A DNA stretch of 64,000 nt, taken from Pseudomonas sp. Q2-TVG4-2 (GTDB lineage: Bacteria > Pseudomonadota > Gammaproteobacteria > Pseudomonadales > Pseudomonadaceae). Positions 17,374-27,465 of the stretch are shown here, piece after piece. The stretch is taken from assembly GCF_013620795.1 (NCBI RefSeq), contig NZ_LGLW01000006.1, positions 62,001-126,000 on the forward strand. The letters run 5' to 3'. Within the stretch, counting starts at the first letter, position 1; every line of letters starts with the position of its first letter. The position numbers and the translations under genes were made by a program. The notes under the pieces were generated by a model, which was given only the letters and a program-made list of their open reading frames with translations, ran no database searches and had not been told where the DNA came from.

Positions 17374-18552
17374 ATGGGTGCCCTGGCCATCGTTGGCGGC
17401 GGGCTGGTCGGTGCCAGCCTGGCGCTGGCTCTGCAGAAGGGCGCCAGGGAGCGCGACTGGACGATCGAGCTGATCGAGCCGTTTGAGCCGGGCAACGAGT
17501 ACCAGCCCAGCTACGATGCGCGCTCCACCGCGCTGTCCTACGGCACTCGGCTGATTTACCAGCGGTTGGGCGTCTGGGAGCGGATTGCGGAGCGTGCCGA
17601 GCCGATTACCCATATCCATGTTTCTGACCGCGGCCGCGCTGGCGCTACCCGCCTCGATGCCAGGACCCAGGGCGTAGCAGCGCTGGGCTACGTGGTGGAA
17701 AACGCCTGGATCGGCCACTGCCTGTGGCAGGCGCTGGATGACCAGGTTGTGGTTCGCCGTTGTCCAGCCGAAGTCGAGCGCATGCAGCCCTTGGCAAAAG
17801 GTTATCGGCTGAGCCTGACCAGCGGTCTCGAGCTTGACTGCGAACTGGCGGTGCTCGCTGACGGCGGCCGATCTGCGTTGCGTGAGCAGCTCGGCATCGA
17901 GATCAAGCGCACGCCTTATGACCAATCGGCACTGATCGCCAACGTGACGCCGGGGAAGCCTCACGGCGGGCAGGCGTTCGAACGTTTCACCGATGAAGGC
18001 CCGATGGCGTTGCTGCCACTGCAGGACAACCGCTGCGCGCTGGTCTGGACGCGTTCGGATCGAGACGCGGCGCGTTTGGTTGCGCTCCCTGAAGCTGAAT
18101 TTCTCGATGAGCTGCAGCAGGCGTTCGGCTATCGCTTGGGTGGTTTTCAACAGGTCGGCGCGCGACATCTTTATCCGCTGGTGCTGATCGAGGCCGAGGA
18201 GCAGGTCCGCTCCGGCCTGGTCGTGCTCGGTAACGCCGCGCATAGCTTGCATCCGATCGCCGGGCAGGGCTACAACCTCTCGCTGCGCGACACCGAGGCG
18301 CTTGCGGCTGCGCTATTAAGCGGCTCGGCGCAGCCGGGCGATCTCGGTGTGCTGCAGGCTTACCATCAGCAGCAACGTTCGGACCAGCGACTCACCGTCG
18401 GTTTTTCCGATCAATTGACCCAGCTGTTCGGTGACTCGGCGCGTCTTTCGATAGCCAGCCGCAATCTCGGCCTGGTGGGGCTGGACCTGCTACCGCCGGC
18501 CAAGGCCTGGTTCGCACGCCAGGCGATGGGGTTGGGTGTGCGCGAGCGCTGA
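17374..18552 (+). CDS. ubiH: 2-octaprenyl-6-methoxyphenol hydroxylase
   Basis: A 392-residue FAD-dependent monooxygenase of ubiquinone synthesis. The N-terminal nucleotide loop is AIVGGGLVGASLALAL, the second FAD motif lies in CELAVLADGGRSALRE, and the family signature is GNAAHSLHPIAGQGYNLSLRD. DARSTALSYGT is typical of UbiH. The gene begins two bases after pepP and precedes a second hydroxylase of the same family, as in E. coli pepP-ubiH-ubiI. Acts in the membrane-associated Ubi complex. Confidence 0.93.
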   Translation: MGALAIVGGGLVGASLALALQKGARERDWTIELIEPFEPGNEYQPSYDARSTALSYGTRLIYQRLGVWERIAERAEPITHIHVSDRGRAGATRLDARTQGVAALGYVVENAWIGHCLWQALDDQVVVRRCPAEVERMQPLAKGYRLSLTSGLELDCELAVLADGGRSALREQLGIEIKRTPYDQSALIANVTPGKPHGGQAFERFTDEGPMALLPLQDNRCALVWTRSDRDAARLVALPEAEFLDELQQAFGYRLGGFQQVGARHLYPLVLIEAEEQVRSGLVVLGNAAHSLHPIAGQGYNLSLRDTEALAAALLSGSAQPGDLGVLQAYHQQQRSDQRLTVGFSDQLTQLFGDSARLSIASRNLGLVGLDLLPPAKAWFARQAMGLGVRER

Positions 18553-18698
18553 TCAGCGCAAATCCAGACGACTGACAGCCCCGCCTGTTCGTAGCGAATC
18601 TGCCAGACTAGGTACCGAAGGGCGCGATTGCAGGACCATGATCGTGCGGGCATCCGCCCAGTAGACTCGCCGCAAGCTCGGCGTCCAGGAGAGCGATA

Positions 18699-19919
18699 AT
18701 GCAAGCGGACCTCATCATCGTTGGCGCCGGGATGGTCGGCAGTACCCTGGCACTGGCGCTGCAAGGCGCAGGCCTCACCATCAAACTGATCGATTCCGGT
18801 CCGCTGGACGTGCAGCCCTTCGCGCTTACTGACCCCTTCGAGCCGCGCGTCAGTGCGCTGTCCGCCGCCAGCCAGCGGATTCTCGAGCGCGTCGGCGCCT
18901 GGCCGGGCATCACCAATCGCCGTGCCAGCCCCTACACGGATATGCACGTGTGGGATGGCTCCGGTACCGGGCAAATCCATTTTTCCGCGGCGTCGGTGCA
19001 TGCCGAGGTGCTCGGTCACATCGTCGAGAATCGCGTGGTGCAGGACGCCCTGTTGGATGCGCTGAGAGGCGGTGGCTCGGTCGAACTGATGGCTGGTGCG
19101 CGCGTGGAGCAGCTCCAGCAGAACGAACATGGCTGGTCTCTAGTCCTGGCTGACGGGCAACGGGTCAGCGCAGGCCTGGTGGTTGCGGCCGATGGCGCCA
19201 ACTCTGCAGTCCGCCGCCTGGCTGGTTGTGAGACGCGTGAATGGGATTATCTGCATCACGCGATCGTCACCAGCGTGCGTTGTGCCGAGCCGAATCAGCA
19301 GACAGCCTGGCAGCGCTTCACGGATGACGGCCCGCTGGCATTCCTGCCGCTGCAGCGCGCGGGGGACCCGCATTGGTGCTCCATCGTCTGGTCGGTGACC
19401 GAGCAGGAGGCGCAGCGATTGATGGCGCTGGATGATGAGGCGTTTCGCCACGCGCTTGGACGGGCCTTTGAGTATCGCCTGGGCGCGGTGCTGGAAGCCG
19501 ATCCGCGGCTATGCATCCCTCTGCGGCAACGCCACGCCAAACGCTATGTACAGCCTGGTCTGGCACTGATTGGCGATGCCGCACACACCATCCATCCACT
19601 GGCAGGGCAGGGTGTCAATCTCGGGTTGCTCGACGCAGCGGTGCTTGCTGAGGTCCTGCTTGCGGCCATCGCTCGTGGTGCGCAGCTGGGCGACCCGCGG
19701 GTATTGGGGCGTTTCGAACGGCGCCGAATGCCGCATAACCTGACCATGATGGCGGCAATGGAAGGGTTCGAGCGCCTGTTTCAGGCCGACACTTTGCCGT
19801 TGCGCTGGTTGCGCAACGTGGGATTGAAAGGCATCCAGGCGTTGCCCGAAGCCAAGGCATTGTTCGTGCGACAGGCCTTGGGCTTGAGCGGTGATCTACC
19901 GGACCTGGCGCGGTTCTGA
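18699..19919 (+). CDS. ubiI: UbiH/UbiF/VisC-family FAD hydroxylase (UbiI-like)
   Basis: A 406-residue FAD monooxygenase in the same family as the gene just upstream. Motifs are LIIVGAGMVGSTLALALQGAG, the second FAD motif LVVAADGANSAVRRLAG, and GDAAHTIHPLAGQGVNLGLLD. By position after ubiH it most resembles UbiI/VisC, the C5 hydroxylase of ubiquinone synthesis. The exact ring position cannot be read from sequence, as UbiF and UbiM relatives look alike. A 146-base gap separates it from ubiH. Confidence 0.85.
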   Translation: MQADLIIVGAGMVGSTLALALQGAGLTIKLIDSGPLDVQPFALTDPFEPRVSALSAASQRILERVGAWPGITNRRASPYTDMHVWDGSGTGQIHFSAASVHAEVLGHIVENRVVQDALLDALRGGGSVELMAGARVEQLQQNEHGWSLVLADGQRVSAGLVVAADGANSAVRRLAGCETREWDYLHHAIVTSVRCAEPNQQTAWQRFTDDGPLAFLPLQRAGDPHWCSIVWSVTEQEAQRLMALDDEAFRHALGRAFEYRLGAVLEADPRLCIPLRQRHAKRYVQPGLALIGDAAHTIHPLAGQGVNLGLLDAAVLAEVLLAAIARGAQLGDPRVLGRFERRRMPHNLTMMAAMEGFERLFQADTLPLRWLRNVGLKGIQALPEAKALFVRQALGLSGDLPDLARF

Positions 19920-19970
19920 CAGGGGGTTTGGTAAAAGCATGAGCTCTGCGCGATTTGTCGCGTTGAGAAA

Positions 19971-19989
19971 GTAAATGACATTCACTACT
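19971..19989. promoter_or_regulatory. Possible Fur box upstream of the iron-binding-protein gene
   Basis: GTAAATGACATTCACTACT matches the 19-base Fur consensus at 12 positions by my alignment. It lies about 40 bases before the start of the iron(III) binding-protein gene, where iron-responsive control would be expected. Confidence 0.45.
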
Positions 19990-20026
19990 ATTTAGCCTCG
20001 TAACCCAACCAATAAGAGGCTGATCC

Positions 20027-21028
20027 ATGCAGGCAAGCAAAGGTTTACTCGCCGCTCTGGCGCTCGCTGCGCTGTCGAGTGCTGTACAGGCTGCCGATGA
20101 AGTAGTGGTTTACTCCTCTCGGATCGATGAGCTGATCAAGCCGGTGTTCGACGCCTATACGGCCAAGACGGGCGTCCAGGTTAAGTTCATCACTGACAAG
20201 GAAGCGCCCCTGATGGCCCGTATCAAGGCCGAAGGCGAAAACACCCCGGCGGATCTGCTTTTGACCGTGGACGGCGGTAACCTTTGGCAGGCCGAACAGA
20301 TGGGCATTCTCCAGCCGCTGAATTCCCAGGTGGTGAAAGACAATATCCCGGCCCAGTACCGCTCTTCTACCGATGCCTGGACCGGTCTATCGTTGCGTGC
20401 ACGGACCATCGTCTACTCGCCCGAGCGGGTCGAGGAAGGCGAGCTGACCACCTACGAGGCATTGGCTGATAAGAACTGGGAAGGCCGTCTGTGCCTACGC
20501 ACCAGCAAGAAGGTCTATAACCAGTCCCTGACCGCCACCATGATCGAAACACACGGTGCCGAGAAGACCGAAGAGATCATCAAGGGCTGGGTGAACAACC
20601 TGGCAACCGATGTGTTTGCCGACGACACGGCGGTGGTTCAGGCAGTCGACGCCGGTCAGTGCGACGTGGGCATCGTCAATACCTATTATTTTGGCCGTCT
20701 GCATGCGCAGAACCCTGATCTGAGAGCCAAGCTATTCTGGCCGAACCAGGATGGTCGCGGCGTTCACGTCAACCTGTCCGGCATCGGCCTGACCAAGCAC
20801 GCACCGCACCCTGAGGCAGCGAAGAAGCTGGTGGAGTGGATGACTACACCCGAGGCACAGAGCATCTTTGCCGGCGTCAATATGGAATTTCCTGCCAATC
20901 CGGAGGTGAAGTCTTCGGCGGAAGTTGCTGCATGGGGAGACTTCAAGGCTGACACCATCCCGGTAGAGGTGGCTGGCAAGCGTCAGGCTGAGGCCATCAT
21001 GCTGATGGATCGTGCGGGCTGGCGATAA
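20027..21028 (+). CDS. Iron(III) ABC transporter periplasmic binding protein (FbpA/HitA type)
   Basis: A 333-residue exported protein with a signal peptide (about 1-23, ending VQAA). It has the FbpA/IdiA-type fold: [40 protein letters not shown] and the iron-coordinating tyrosine pair in [11 protein letters not shown]. It should deliver ferric iron to the permease encoded next. A candidate Fur box precedes it, and a palindromic repeat plus an intrinsic terminator separate it from the permease gene, which would give more binding protein than permease. Confidence 0.9.
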   Translation: MQASKGLLAALALAALSSAVQAADEVVVYSSRIDELIKPVFDAYTAKTGVQVKFITDKEAPLMARIKAEGENTPADLLLTVDGGNLWQAEQMGILQPLNSQVVKDNIPAQYRSSTDAWTGLSLRARTIVYSPERVEEGELTTYEALADKNWEGRLCLRTSKKVYNQSLTATMIETHGAEKTEEIIKGWVNNLATDVFADDTAVVQAVDAGQCDVGIVNTYYFGRLHAQNPDLRAKLFWPNQDGRGVHVNLSGIGLTKHAPHPEAAKKLVEWMTTPEAQSIFAGVNMEFPANPEVKSSAEVAAWGDFKADTIPVEVAGKRQAEAIMLMDRAGWR

Positions 21029-21036
21029 GCAATCAT

Positions 21037-21093
21037 AAGCTGGAAGTAAAGCAAAGGCTCGACAGGGCCTGGCGAAACAGCTGGCTTTCAGCT
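21037..21093. repeat. Palindromic repeat, AGCTGGAAG family, copy 4 (degenerate)
   Basis: AAGCTGGAAG (21037-21046) is partly mirrored by CTTTCAGCT (21085-21093), with one mismatch. It lies between the iron-binding-protein gene and the terminator upstream of the permease. It resembles the copies near 2259, 8510 and 11507. Confidence 0.55.
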
Positions 21094-21107
21094 GCGGTTA
21101 TACTCAG

Positions 21108-21140
21108 CGCCCCCGAAATGCCGGGGGCGTTGTCTTTCTT
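21108..21140 (+). terminator. Rho-independent terminator between binding protein and permease
   Basis: An 8-base stem CGCCCCCG/CGGGGGCG (21108-21115 and 21122-21129) with loop AAATGC is followed by TTGTCTTTCTT. It lies 15 bases before the permease start, so it should attenuate permease expression. Confidence 0.8.
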
Positions 21141-21154
21141 GCTTTGAGGCTTGC

Positions 21155-22771
21155 GTGTCCCACCCCGTCGAGCGCCGCTGGTACCCCATCACTTTCGCAG
21201 TCGCCGCGCTGGTATTGCTGCCGTTGAGTGTTCTGTTGTTCAGCTGGAGCAACATTGACACCAGCATCTGGTCGCACCTCTGGCAAACCCAGATGCCACG
21301 TTTGTTGGGCAACACGCTGACGCTGGTGCTAGGGGTTGGCGCCGGAGTGACCGTGCTTGGAGTCAGCTTGGCCTGGCTAACCTCGCTGTGCGAATTCCCA
21401 GGGCGGCGCTGGCTGGATTGGGCCCTGATGCTGCCCTTCGCGATTCCCGCCTACGTATTGGCATTCGTCTTCATCGGCTTGCTGGATTTCTCCGGGCCGG
21501 TGCAAACGCTGGCCCGCGAGTGGTTCGGCAGCGCGGTGCGCTTTCCCGGTGTCCGCTCCACTGGCGGGGTGATCATCGTTCTGGTGCTGGTGTTCTACCC
21601 CTATGTCTATCTGCTCGCTCGTTCGGCGTTCATTGCTCAAGGCAAGGGACTGATGGAGGCGGCACGAGTCCTCGGGCAATCCCCCTGGAAGGCGTTCTGG
21701 AGTGTCGCGCTGCCCATGGCCAGGCCGGCGATCGGCGCTGGCCTGGCCTTGGCACTAATGGAGACGTTGGCTGATTTCGGTGCTGTCGCGGTATTCAACT
21801 TCGATACGTTCACCACCGCCATCTACAAGACTTGGTATGGCTTTTTCAGTCTCACCAGCGCGACTCAGTTGGCCAGCCTGTTGTTGTTGGCAGTGATGCT
21901 GGTGCTATACGGCGAGCGGCGCGCGCGCGGCGCCGCCAGGCCCGCGAACGACCGGGCGCGGTCGGCTGTCCTTTATCGCCTTCGCGGCTTCAAGGCCCTC
22001 GCCGCCAGCGGTTGGTGTGGCCTGGTGTTTCTCTGTGCCTTCGTCATTCCGATGCTGCAGCTGCTGGTCTGGCTCTGGCAGCGTGGGCGCTTCGACCTCA
22101 ATGAGCGTTATACCGGTCTGATTCTGCACACCCTCTATTTGGGCGGGCTGGCGGCATTCATTACGGTTGGGGTGGCGTTACTGCTCGCCTTCGCCCGGCG
22201 TCAGGCGCCGGTACGCCCGGTAAAAGCGGCGGTGGGGTTATCGAACCTCGGTTATGCGCTGCCGGGTTCGGTGCTTGCGGTGTCGATCATGCTCGCGTTC
22301 AGTTACCTGGACCGGGAGCTGGTCATTCCGATGTCGGCGTGGCTCGGAGGCGCTGGCAAGCCGATTCTGCTCGGGAGCCTCGGGGCGTTGCTGCTGGCCT
22401 ATTTGATTCGTTTTATGGCGGTCGCGTTCGGGCCGCTGGAAAGCGCGCTGGCGCGGATCCGGCCCTCGTTGCCGCAAGCGTCGCGCAGTCTTGGTGTCGG
22501 CGGGCCGGCATTGTTCCTCCGCGTCTATCTGCCACTGCTGCTGCCCGGCACGCTGAGTGCCGCGTTGCTGGTGTTCGTTGACGTATTGAAGGAGATGCCG
22601 GCTACGCTACTGATGCGACCGTTTGGTTGGGACACCTTGTCGGTACGGATCTTCGAGATGACGAGCGAAGGCGAATGGGCGCGTGCTGCGCTGCCTGCAC
22701 TAACGCTGGTGTTGGTCGGGCTGTTGCCGGTCATTCTGTTGATTCGCCGCTCGGCACGACGGATCGGGTGA
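21155..22771 (+). CDS. Iron(III) ABC transporter permease, fused two-domain (FbpB/HitB type)
   Basis: A 538-residue inner-membrane protein with about 12 hydrophobic segments arranged as two permease halves. Each half has an EAA-type loop: LMEAARVLGQSPWKAFWSVALP and LPQASRSLGVGGPALFLRVYLPLLLPG. This is the SfuB/FbpB layout. The start is GTG 21155. No ATPase gene is adjacent: gcvT follows instead, so the energy-coupling subunit must be encoded elsewhere or be shared. Confidence 0.9.
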   Translation: MSHPVERRWYPITFAVAALVLLPLSVLLFSWSNIDTSIWSHLWQTQMPRLLGNTLTLVLGVGAGVTVLGVSLAWLTSLCEFPGRRWLDWALMLPFAIPAYVLAFVFIGLLDFSGPVQTLAREWFGSAVRFPGVRSTGGVIIVLVLVFYPYVYLLARSAFIAQGKGLMEAARVLGQSPWKAFWSVALPMARPAIGAGLALALMETLADFGAVAVFNFDTFTTAIYKTWYGFFSLTSATQLASLLLLAVMLVLYGERRARGAARPANDRARSAVLYRLRGFKALAASGWCGLVFLCAFVIPMLQLLVWLWQRGRFDLNERYTGLILHTLYLGGLAAFITVGVALLLAFARRQAPVRPVKAAVGLSNLGYALPGSVLAVSIMLAFSYLDRELVIPMSAWLGGAGKPILLGSLGALLLAYLIRFMAVAFGPLESALARIRPSLPQASRSLGVGGPALFLRVYLPLLLPGTLSAALLVFVDVLKEMPATLLMRPFGWDTLSVRIFEMTSEGEWARAALPALTLVLVGLLPVILLIRRSARRIG

Positions 22772-22910
22772 GCGCTCGCTCCATCGGCTCGCCGTGACCT
22801 GTCACAACCTTGGGGCTACAATGCGCGCCACCAAAATCGTCGGGCCATCTGCCCGGCTCTAATAAGCTTCACCCACGCCGCTTCGGCGACCTGCCCGGAA
22901 GGAGAAACCC

Positions 22911-23993
22911 ATGGGTCAGCGTACTCCCCTCTACGATCAGCACCTCGCACTTGGCGCCAAGATGGTCGACTTCGGCGGCTGGGATATGCCGCTGCATTAC
23001 GGCTCCCAGGTCGAAGAACATCATCAGGTGCGACGCGATTGTGGAGTGTTCGACGTCTCCCACATGACCGTCGTCGACGTCGCGGGCCCAGACGCCAAGA
23101 CTTATCTCCAGCGCCTGCTGGCCAACGATGTGGATCGCCTCGGGCAGGTGGGCAAAGCGTTGTACACGGCGATGCTCAATGAGCGTGGCGGGGTGGTAGA
23201 CGATCTGATCGTCTACCTAACTGACTGGGGTTATCGTTTGGTTGTCAACGCCAGCACCCGCGACAAGGACCTGGCCTGGATGCAGGCGCAGGCTGACGGG
23301 TTCGCCGTCGAGGTGAACGAGCGCCCCGAGCTGGCGATGCTGGCCATCCAAGGGCCGCATGCGCGAGCCAAGACGGCCGAACTGGTCGATCAGCCTCGGG
23401 CCGCATTGATCCAAGAGCTCAAACCATTCCATGGTCGGGCTGCGGGCGACTGGTTCATCGGTCGCACCGGTTATACCGGCGAAGACGGTTTGGAAATTAT
23501 CCTGCCAGCGGCGCAGGCGCCAGACTTTCTCAGCGAGCTGGTCGGCGCCGGTATATCGCCGATCGGGTTGGGCGCGCGTGACACGCTGCGTCTGGAGGCC
23601 GGTCTGAATCTTTACGGGCAGGATATGAGCGAGGACATCTCACCGCTGCAGGCCAACATGGGCTGGACAGTGGCGTGGGAACCGGCCGAGCGCGACTTTA
23701 TCGGCCGCCCGGCGCTTGAGCAGCAGAAGGCGCAAAGCGATCTGCAGAAACTGGTAGGTCTGGTGCTTGAAGAGCGCGGCGTGTTGCGCGCGCATCAGAC
23801 CGTACGGGTCAATGGCATTGGTGAAGGCGAGATTACCAGCGGCAGTTTTTCGCCTACGCTTGGCAAAGCCATCGCGCTGGCGCGTGTGCCGGCCGGCGCT
23901 GGTGATCGTGCCGAGGTGGAAATCCGTGGTAAGTGGTATCCCGTACGCGTGGTGCAGCCGACTTTCGTGCGTCACGGCAAAGTACTGGTGTAA
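22911..23993 (+). CDS. gcvT: Aminomethyltransferase, glycine cleavage T protein
   Basis: GcvT transfers the methylene group from the H protein's aminomethyl-lipoyl arm to tetrahydrofolate and releases ammonia. The 360-residue protein starts [30 protein letters not shown] and has [13 protein letters not shown] and [12 protein letters not shown], the folate-binding region. AAGGAGAAA precedes the ATG. It opens a gcvT-gcvH-gcvP cluster. I see no glycine riboswitch in the 139 bases upstream. Confidence 0.96.
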   Translation: MGQRTPLYDQHLALGAKMVDFGGWDMPLHYGSQVEEHHQVRRDCGVFDVSHMTVVDVAGPDAKTYLQRLLANDVDRLGQVGKALYTAMLNERGGVVDDLIVYLTDWGYRLVVNASTRDKDLAWMQAQADGFAVEVNERPELAMLAIQGPHARAKTAELVDQPRAALIQELKPFHGRAAGDWFIGRTGYTGEDGLEIILPAAQAPDFLSELVGAGISPIGLGARDTLRLEAGLNLYGQDMSEDISPLQANMGWTVAWEPAERDFIGRPALEQQKAQSDLQKLVGLVLEERGVLRAHQTVRVNGIGEGEITSGSFSPTLGKAIALARVPAGAGDRAEVEIRGKWYPVRVVQPTFVRHGKVLV

Positions 23994-24075
23994 ATTTGGC
24001 CGACTGCTTTTTTTGCAGCGGGCCGCCTAGTCTGCTTCGTGCCCGCAAACCGACAGCTTTTTTGAGGACATACGA

Positions 24076-24465
24076 ATGAGCGACATTCCCAGCGATCTGC
24101 GTTACGCCGCCAGCCACGAGTGGGCCCGCCTCGAAGCGGACGGCAGTGTGACCGTCGGCATCTCCGATCATGCCCAGGAAGCGCTCGGCGACGTGGTGTA
24201 TGTGGAGCTGCCAGAGGTCGGCCAGCAACTCATCGCCGGCCAGCAGGCGGGCGTGGTGGAGTCGGTAAAAGCCGCTTCGGACATCTACGCACCGATTTCC
24301 GGGGAAGTGGTCGCCATCAACGAGCAGCTCACCGATGCGCCCGAAACGGTGAACAGCGAGCCCTATGGCAGCTGGTTCTTCCGGCTTCAGCCGAGCAATG
24401 TCTCGGAGCTGGACAAGCTGCTCGACGCAGAGGGTTACAAGGCCTCCTGCGACGCCGAAGCCTAA
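24076..24465 (+). CDS. gcvH: Glycine cleavage H protein
   Basis: The H protein carries the aminomethyl group on a lipoyl arm between GcvP, GcvT and dihydrolipoyl dehydrogenase. The 129-residue protein has the lipoyl attachment lysine (Lys65) in [20 protein letters not shown] and starts [30 protein letters not shown] leader gives the ribosome site. A terminator hairpin separates it from gcvP, so H is probably made in excess over P, as the stoichiometry of the system requires. Confidence 0.97.
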   Translation: MSDIPSDLRYAASHEWARLEADGSVTVGISDHAQEALGDVVYVELPEVGQQLIAGQQAGVVESVKAASDIYAPISGEVVAINEQLTDAPETVNSEPYGSWFFRLQPSNVSELDKLLDAEGYKASCDAEA

Positions 24466-24479
24466 GCGTTCCCTATGAA

Positions 24480-24510
24480 AAAGCCCCGCGATGTCGGGGC
24501 TTTCCTTTTT
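24480..24510 (+). terminator. Rho-independent terminator between gcvH and gcvP
   Basis: A perfect 9-base stem AAAGCCCCG/CGGGGCTTT (24480-24488, 24495-24503) with loop CGATGT is followed by CCTTTTT. A-runs on the left side would let it work on the minus strand as well. It ends 16 bases before gcvP. Confidence 0.88.
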
Positions 24511-24525
24511 CCGAGAGTAGCAGTC

Positions 24526-27402
24526 ATGCCCCAAATGCCGCGCCTTTCCCAGCTTCAGCAACCTGACGCCTTTCTGCGTCGTCATCTCGGTCCCGATGCG
24601 GCTGAACAGCGGGCCATGCTCGATTCGCTCGGGCTGTCCAGCCGCGAAGAGCTGGTCGAGCAAACCGTGCCGCCGGCGATCCGCCTCAAGGGTGAGCTGG
24701 CATTGCCGCCGGCGCTGGATGAAGAGGGCGCACTGGCACGACTGCGCAGCTACGCCGAGCAGAACGAGCTCTGGACCAGTCTGATTGGCATGGGCTATCA
24801 CGGCACTCTCACGCCGCCAGTGATCCTGCGCAACGTACTGGAGAATCCGGGCTGGTATACCGCCTACACCCCTTATCAGCCGGAGATAGCCCAGGGCCGC
24901 CTGGAGGCGTTGCTGAATTTCCAGCAGTTGACCATCGACCTTACCGGGCTGGATCTGGCCAACGCCTCGCTACTCGATGAGGCGACCGCGGCGGCCGAGG
25001 CCATGACCCTGGCGAGGCGCATGGCCAAGAGCAAGAGCAATCGCTTCTTCGTCGACGAGAATTGCCACCCGCAGACGCTCTCGGTGGTGCAGACCCGTGC
25101 TGAGGCCTTCGGCTTCGAACTGGTGGTCGGGGCGATCGAGGATATCGCGGCGCAGGACGTGTTCGGGGCGCTGCTGCAATACCCCGACACCCATGGCGAG
25201 ATTCGTGATCTTCGCCCGGCTATCGAGCAATTGCACGCGCAGCAGGCGCTGGCCTGTGTCGCGGCTGATCTGCTCAGCTTGTTGCTGCTGACCCCGCCAG
25301 GTGAGCTCGGTGCCGACGTGGTGCTCGGCTCGACCCAGCGCTTCGGTGTGCCGATGGGTTACGGCGGTCCGCATGCGGCCTACTTCGCCACCCGTGATGC
25401 GTTCAAACGGGCCATGCCGGGTCGCATCATCGGTGTCTCTAAAGACGCCCGCGGCAACACCGCGCTGCGCATGGCGCTGCAGACGCGCGAGCAGCATATC
25501 CGTCGCGAAAAAGCCAATTCCAACATCTGTACCGCCCAGGTGCTGCTGGCCAATATCGCCAGCTGCTACGCTGTCTATCACGGCCCCGAGGGTCTCAAAC
25601 GCATCGCTCAGCGCACCCACCGACTGACCTCGATTCTGGCCAGCGCGCTGGAGCAGCACGGCATCAAGCGACTCAACCGGCACTTCTTCGACACCCTCAC
25701 TCTGGACGTTGGTGGCGCGCAAACCGCAATCCTCGAAAGCGCCCAGGCCGCGCGGATCAATCTGCGCATTCTCGGCCGCGGCAAGCTGGGCCTCAGCCTC
25801 GACGAAACCTGCAACGAAGAGACCGTTGAGAAGTTGCTGGCGGTATTCCTCGGCGCGGATCACGGACTTAAGCTCGCCAAGCTGGACGCGGGCGATGTCG
25901 CCAGCGGCATCCCGGCCGAGCTGCAGCGTAGCAGCGGCTACTTGTCGCATCCGGTGTTCAATACCCACCACAGCGAAACCGAGATGCTGCGCTACCTCAA
26001 GCAGCTGGAAAACAAGGATCTGGCGTTGAACCAGGCGATGATTCCGCTCGGTTCCTGCACCATGAAGCTGAATGCCACCAGCGAGATGATCCCCATCACC
26101 TGGCCGGAATTCGCCAACCTACACCCGTTCGCGCCTCGGGAGCAGGCCCAGGGCTACACGCTGATGATCGAGGAACTGGAAGCCTGGCTCTGCGCGATCA
26201 CCGGTTTTGATGCGATCTCGATGCAGCCGAACTCGGGCGCTCAGGGCGAGTACGCCGGGCTGGTGGCGATTCGCAAATATCACGAGAGCCGCGGCGAAGC
26301 GCAGCGTGACATCTGCCTGATTCCGTCATCCGCGCACGGCACCAACCCGGCGTCGGCGCAGATGGTCAGCATGCGAGTGGTCATCGTCGAGTGCGATAAG
26401 GCCGGCAATGTCGACCTGGAAGATCTCAAGCGCAAGGCCGCGGAGGCCGGTGACAAGCTGTCCTGCCTGATGATCACCTACCCGTCGACCCATGGTGTCT
26501 ACGAGGAAGGGATTCGTGAGATCTGCGAGGCGATTCATGCTCAGGGCGGCCAGGTCTACATGGATGGCGCCAATCTCAACGCCCAGGTTGGCCTGGCGCG
26601 GCCAGCGGACATCGGCGCCGACGTCTCGCACATGAACCTGCACAAGACCTTCTGTATCCCTCACGGCGGTGGCGGTCCGGGCATGGGTCCGATCGGCATC
26701 AAGGCGCACCTGCAGCCCTTCGTGCCCAATCACCCGGTGATCGAGCTGCAAGGACCAAAACCAGAGAACGGCGCGGTCAGCGCGGCGCCCTGGGGCAGCG
26801 CCAGCATTTTGCCGATCAGCTGGATGTATATCGCCATGATGGGGCCGCAGTTGCGCGACGCCACCGAGGTTGCGATCCTCAGTGCGAACTATCTGGCGAT
26901 GCGTCTGGGCGATGCTTTTCCGGTGCTCTACAGCGGCCGCAACGGGCGCGTGGCGCACGAATGCATCATCGACCTGCGGCCGCTCAAGGCACAGACCGGC
27001 ATCACCGAAGAAGATGTCGCCAAGCGTCTGATCGACTACGGCTTCCATGCGCCGACGATGTCCTTCCCGGTACCCGGCACGCTGATGATCGAGCCTACCG
27101 AAAGCGAGTCGAAAGTGGAGTTGGATCGCTTCGTCGAGGCGATGCTGAGCATTCGCGCCGAGATCGCCAAGGTTCAGGACGGCGGCTGGCCGGCCGAGGA
27201 CAACCCGCTGGTACGCGCGCCGCACACCCTGGCTGATGTGATCAACCCCTGGGATCGCCCCTACAGTATCGCTGAGGGTGTGACGCCAAGCGCTCACACC
27301 CAGGCGCATAAGTATTGGCCGGCAGTGAATCGGGTCGATAACGTCTTCGGTGACCGCAACCTGTTCTGCGCCTGCGTGCCGGTTGAAGATTATCGCGAGT
27401 AG
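24526..27402 (+). CDS. gcvP: Glycine dehydrogenase (decarboxylating), P protein
   Basis: GcvP decarboxylates glycine with pyridoxal phosphate and loads the methylamine on GcvH. The 958-residue single-chain form carries both halves: an N-terminal half (FLRRHLGPD..., [20 protein letters not shown]) and a C-terminal half with the cofactor lysine Lys707 in [21 protein letters not shown]. The frame is open from 24475, but that stretch is the terminator hairpin; ATG 24526, with GAGAG upstream, is the credible start (ATG 24535 is an alternative). Confidence 0.96.
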   Translation: MPQMPRLSQLQQPDAFLRRHLGPDAAEQRAMLDSLGLSSREELVEQTVPPAIRLKGELALPPALDEEGALARLRSYAEQNELWTSLIGMGYHGTLTPPVILRNVLENPGWYTAYTPYQPEIAQGRLEALLNFQQLTIDLTGLDLANASLLDEATAAAEAMTLARRMAKSKSNRFFVDENCHPQTLSVVQTRAEAFGFELVVGAIEDIAAQDVFGALLQYPDTHGEIRDLRPAIEQLHAQQALACVAADLLSLLLLTPPGELGADVVLGSTQRFGVPMGYGGPHAAYFATRDAFKRAMPGRIIGVSKDARGNTALRMALQTREQHIRREKANSNICTAQVLLANIASCYAVYHGPEGLKRIAQRTHRLTSILASALEQHGIKRLNRHFFDTLTLDVGGAQTAILESAQAARINLRILGRGKLGLSLDETCNEETVEKLLAVFLGADHGLKLAKLDAGDVASGIPAELQRSSGYLSHPVFNTHHSETEMLRYLKQLENKDLALNQAMIPLGSCTMKLNATSEMIPITWPEFANLHPFAPREQAQGYTLMIEELEAWLCAITGFDAISMQPNSGAQGEYAGLVAIRKYHESRGEAQRDICLIPSSAHGTNPASAQMVSMRVVIVECDKAGNVDLEDLKRKAAEAGDKLSCLMITYPSTHGVYEEGIREICEAIHAQGGQVYMDGANLNAQVGLARPADIGADVSHMNLHKTFCIPHGGGGPGMGPIGIKAHLQPFVPNHPVIELQGPKPENGAVSAAPWGSASILPISWMYIAMMGPQLRDATEVAILSANYLAMRLGDAFPVLYSGRNGRVAHECIIDLRPLKAQTGITEEDVAKRLIDYGFHAPTMSFPVPGTLMIEPTESESKVELDRFVEAMLSIRAEIAKVQDGGWPAEDNPLVRAPHTLADVINPWDRPYSIAEGVTPSAHTQAHKYWPAVNRVDNVFGDRNLFCACVPVEDYRE

Positions 27403-27414
27403 TGGTGAGTGACT

Positions 27415-27444
27415 GCCCGCTCTGCGCTGATAGGCAGAGCGGGC
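27415..27444. terminator. Hairpin between convergent gcvP and engB
   Basis: A perfect 11-base stem GCCCGCTCTGC/GCAGAGCGGGC with an 8-base loop lies between the two convergent genes. The T-run is poor on both sides, so bidirectional termination is likely but not certain. Confidence 0.6.
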
Positions 27445-27465
27445 GGTTTGGCGGTTATCGGCGGG

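Noticed and set aside
22772..22910. Possible glycine riboswitch before gcvT
   Set aside because: The spacer is only 139 bases and I could not find the paired aptamer cores expected of a glycine riboswitch.
24970..25971. A 333-codon minus-strand open frame inside gcvP, and a similar one at 26326-27309
   Set aside because: Both are antisense to conserved GcvP sequence and show no protein family features.
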